From: Hysterium pulicare CBS 123377
Taxonomy: Eukaryota > Ascomycota > Dothideomycetes > Hysteriales > Hysteriaceae
Reading direction: 5' to 3'
DNA: 64,000 bases
Assembly: GCA_000467715.1 (NCBI GenBank)
Contig: AJFK01000541.1
Coordinates: 1-64,000 of the forward strand
The notes under the pieces were generated by a model. It saw only the letters and a list, made by a program, of their open reading frames with translations, made no database searches and was not told where the DNA came from. A program made the position numbers and the translations under genes. How positions within the stretch are numbered: the first letter of the stretch is position 1; each line of letters begins with the position of its first letter. Below are positions 62,683-64,000 of this stretch, in pieces.

Positions 62683-64000
62683 ATGGCAAAACTCGACGAC
62701 TTACCGGCCGAGTTGGTACAGAGCATCTGCAACCTAGGCGGTAGAGCGGTTACATGCAAGCTGCACGCAACGAACAAGAAGCTGGCCAAAGATGCGTGGT
62801 ATCCCTTTACTTCGCATTTCACTACATTGAAGGTTATCGCCCATCCACTAAGTCTCAAGCTGCTGGAAGAGATCTCACTAGAGAAGGAACTAGTCACAAA
62901 GGTGGAGCGACTGATCATTGGTACCGAAAATCTTCACCAAGATGCATACCCTCGATACCATGAATGGGAAGCCCTGTCTTCGGACCAGCAATCCCAAATG
63001 AAGGACAATCTTAGAAAGCTTCAAAAAGACCAAGTGCAAGCCGTCCAATCTGGGGACAATGATGCAATGCTGATGGGCGCATTGGACCAATTTCCTAATC
63101 TTAAATCCGTCAAGATCGAGGATGGCCACATTGTGTTGAATCGGCACAAATGGACCCCTTTCATGGGCTATACCACCATTAAAAAGCTTACAGGATTCAA
63201 CCTCGACCAGAAAGCCGACGGGCACTCGGCCTCAGATGAGAAAGGCAGTGGTTCGCGGCGGTATTGCTTTGAGATGGTGTTGAAAGTCCTGCGCAACTTC
63301 CATCGAATCAACAGCATCGTCGTGGATCTCGATATTCGACCAGATGATCGACCAGAGGTGCTTGATCTTTTTGAACAAATACCCATCCGATTAGCTGTAC
63401 CTGCGGTTGATCTAGCTCAGCTAGATTCTGTTTTGTTACGCCGTCTGCGTACCGTCAATCTCTTTAACGATAGGCCCTATTCTTGGGGCCGAGGGTTTCT
63501 TACGAAGCTGGCAGATAGTTCAGTTGAGGAGCTATCTAACACATTAGAAACTCTCAAGGCTAATTGGACTATTGGCCCAGGGTGCCATCGATTCCGATTT
63601 CCGCATATAGGACCCACTGCTTATTCGAACCTCAAGCGACTTCACTTAGAAGGGGGATGGCTGAATCCACACGGTTTGGACTGGTTGTCAGCCACTTCCC
63701 CTTCAAGCCTTACCTCGGTTTCTATAGCCAATGTATGTGGTGGTTCTGACGACTACGTGCATGAGCTTGCCATGGCGTTAGGAATAGTTCCCAATCTGCA
63801 AGCACTGGATTTGCAGAATATGCTGGTTTATCCACCGCAAGCTACGAATGAAGTCGACTGTCCGAGTGTTGGTGAAGTTGCGTGGCGAGGTAAAGAAGAG
63901 ATCTGCATTGCCCTTGAGTCGCTTCTTATTCACGGCTATGAGATATCAGTGGATCGCGACCGAAACAACGGCTTTCAATCCATCAACTTCAAACGAGCAG
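62683..64000 (+). CDS. F-box-like family protein, partial at window end
   Basis: The frame is open from ATG 62683 to the window edge (439 codons, no stop). The N-terminus MAKLDDLPAELVQSICNLGG has the F-box-like core. Family blocks follow: FTTLKVIAHPLSLKLLEEI, KVERLIIGTENL, FPNLKSVKIEDGH, IKKLTGFNLDQ, YSNLKRLHLEGGWL and the tail EVAWRGKEEICIALESLLI, which shows that only the last few dozen residues lie outside. It is the most diverged of the second cluster. The ATG follows CTCA and fits the family start. A probable SCF adaptor with unknown target. Confidence 0.75.
   Translation, partial: MAKLDDLPAELVQSICNLGGRAVTCKLHATNKKLAKDAWYPFTSHFTTLKVIAHPLSLKLLEEISLEKELVTKVERLIIGTENLHQDAYPRYHEWEALSSDQQSQMKDNLRKLQKDQVQAVQSGDNDAMLMGALDQFPNLKSVKIEDGHIVLNRHKWTPFMGYTTIKKLTGFNLDQKADGHSASDEKGSGSRRYCFEMVLKVLRNFHRINSIVVDLDIRPDDRPEVLDLFEQIPIRLAVPAVDLAQLDSVLLRRLRTVNLFNDRPYSWGRGFLTKLADSSVEELSNTLETLKANWTIGPGCHRFRFPHIGPTAYSNLKRLHLEGGWLNPHGLDWLSATSPSSLTSVSIANVCGGSDDYVHELAMALGIVPNLQALDLQNMLVYPPQATNEVDCPSVGEVAWRGKEEICIALESLLIHGYEISVDRDRNNGFQSINFKRA

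Noticed and set aside
1-64000. tRNA, rRNA or CRISPR features
   Set aside because: No cloverleaf-like A/B box pairs, rRNA stretches or spaced repeats were recognised on reading; a tRNA covariance-model scan would be decisive.

Overview
The window is genomic DNA of a filamentous ascomycete (Pezizomycotina). Supporting signs are short GT-AG introns (about 50-80 bp) with CTAAC/CTGAC-like branch points, an AA9 polysaccharide monooxygenase, a DUF1996 secreted protein, a fungal rhodopsin-domain membrane protein, a remnant of a Zn2Cys6-family regulator (fungal_trans middle domain), a fungal P450, and many lineage-type F-box-like genes. I cannot fix the class from sequence alone. All exon models were built by hand from splice motifs and reading frame.

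Layout. (1) 0.4-12 kb: three consecutive plus-strand genes for proteins with N-terminal membrane segments and long coiled coils (366, 1036 and 1695 aa). (2) 12.5-22.2 kb: a decaying cluster of one F-box-like family, with one intact gene (505 aa) and four broken or partial relatives. One of these is split by a young-looking 458-bp TRIM, a miniature LTR retroelement with two identical 102-bp LTRs, a copia-type half-tRNA primer site and a polypurine tract. (3) 23-31 kb: ordinary accessory genes, namely an alpha/beta hydrolase, a GNAT acetyltransferase, a rhodopsin-domain membrane protein and, divergent from it, an APC-type amino acid/GABA/choline permease, followed by a broken regulator gene. (4) 34-44 kb: secreted proteins, namely an AA9 LPMO, a Ser/Thr-rich two-domain protein, a small secreted glycoprotein and a 7-exon DUF1996 protein with a 12-nt microexon. 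A remnant of a fungal STAND-type N-terminal protein lies among them. (5) 44.9-52.9 kb: three more coiled-coil proteins (one with a C-terminal CCAL prenylation-like motif, two with a phase-2 intron just before the membrane segment) and a 66-aa zinc-ribbon-like protein. (6) 53.7-64 kb: a second, mostly intact F-box-like cluster (three open genes, the last running off the window, and one with a single in-frame TAG), with a cytochrome P450 inserted among them.

How it fits together. The two F-box-like clusters share an N-terminal LPxE.. F-box-like motif, an 'M.HPLS' block and a C-terminal W.G...I..GL block, so they are one family at opposite ends of the window. The coiled-coil membrane genes also occur next to both clusters. 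The pairing of these two expanding families is the most unusual aspect of the window; any functional link between them is inference. No tRNA, rRNA or CRISPR feature was recognised.
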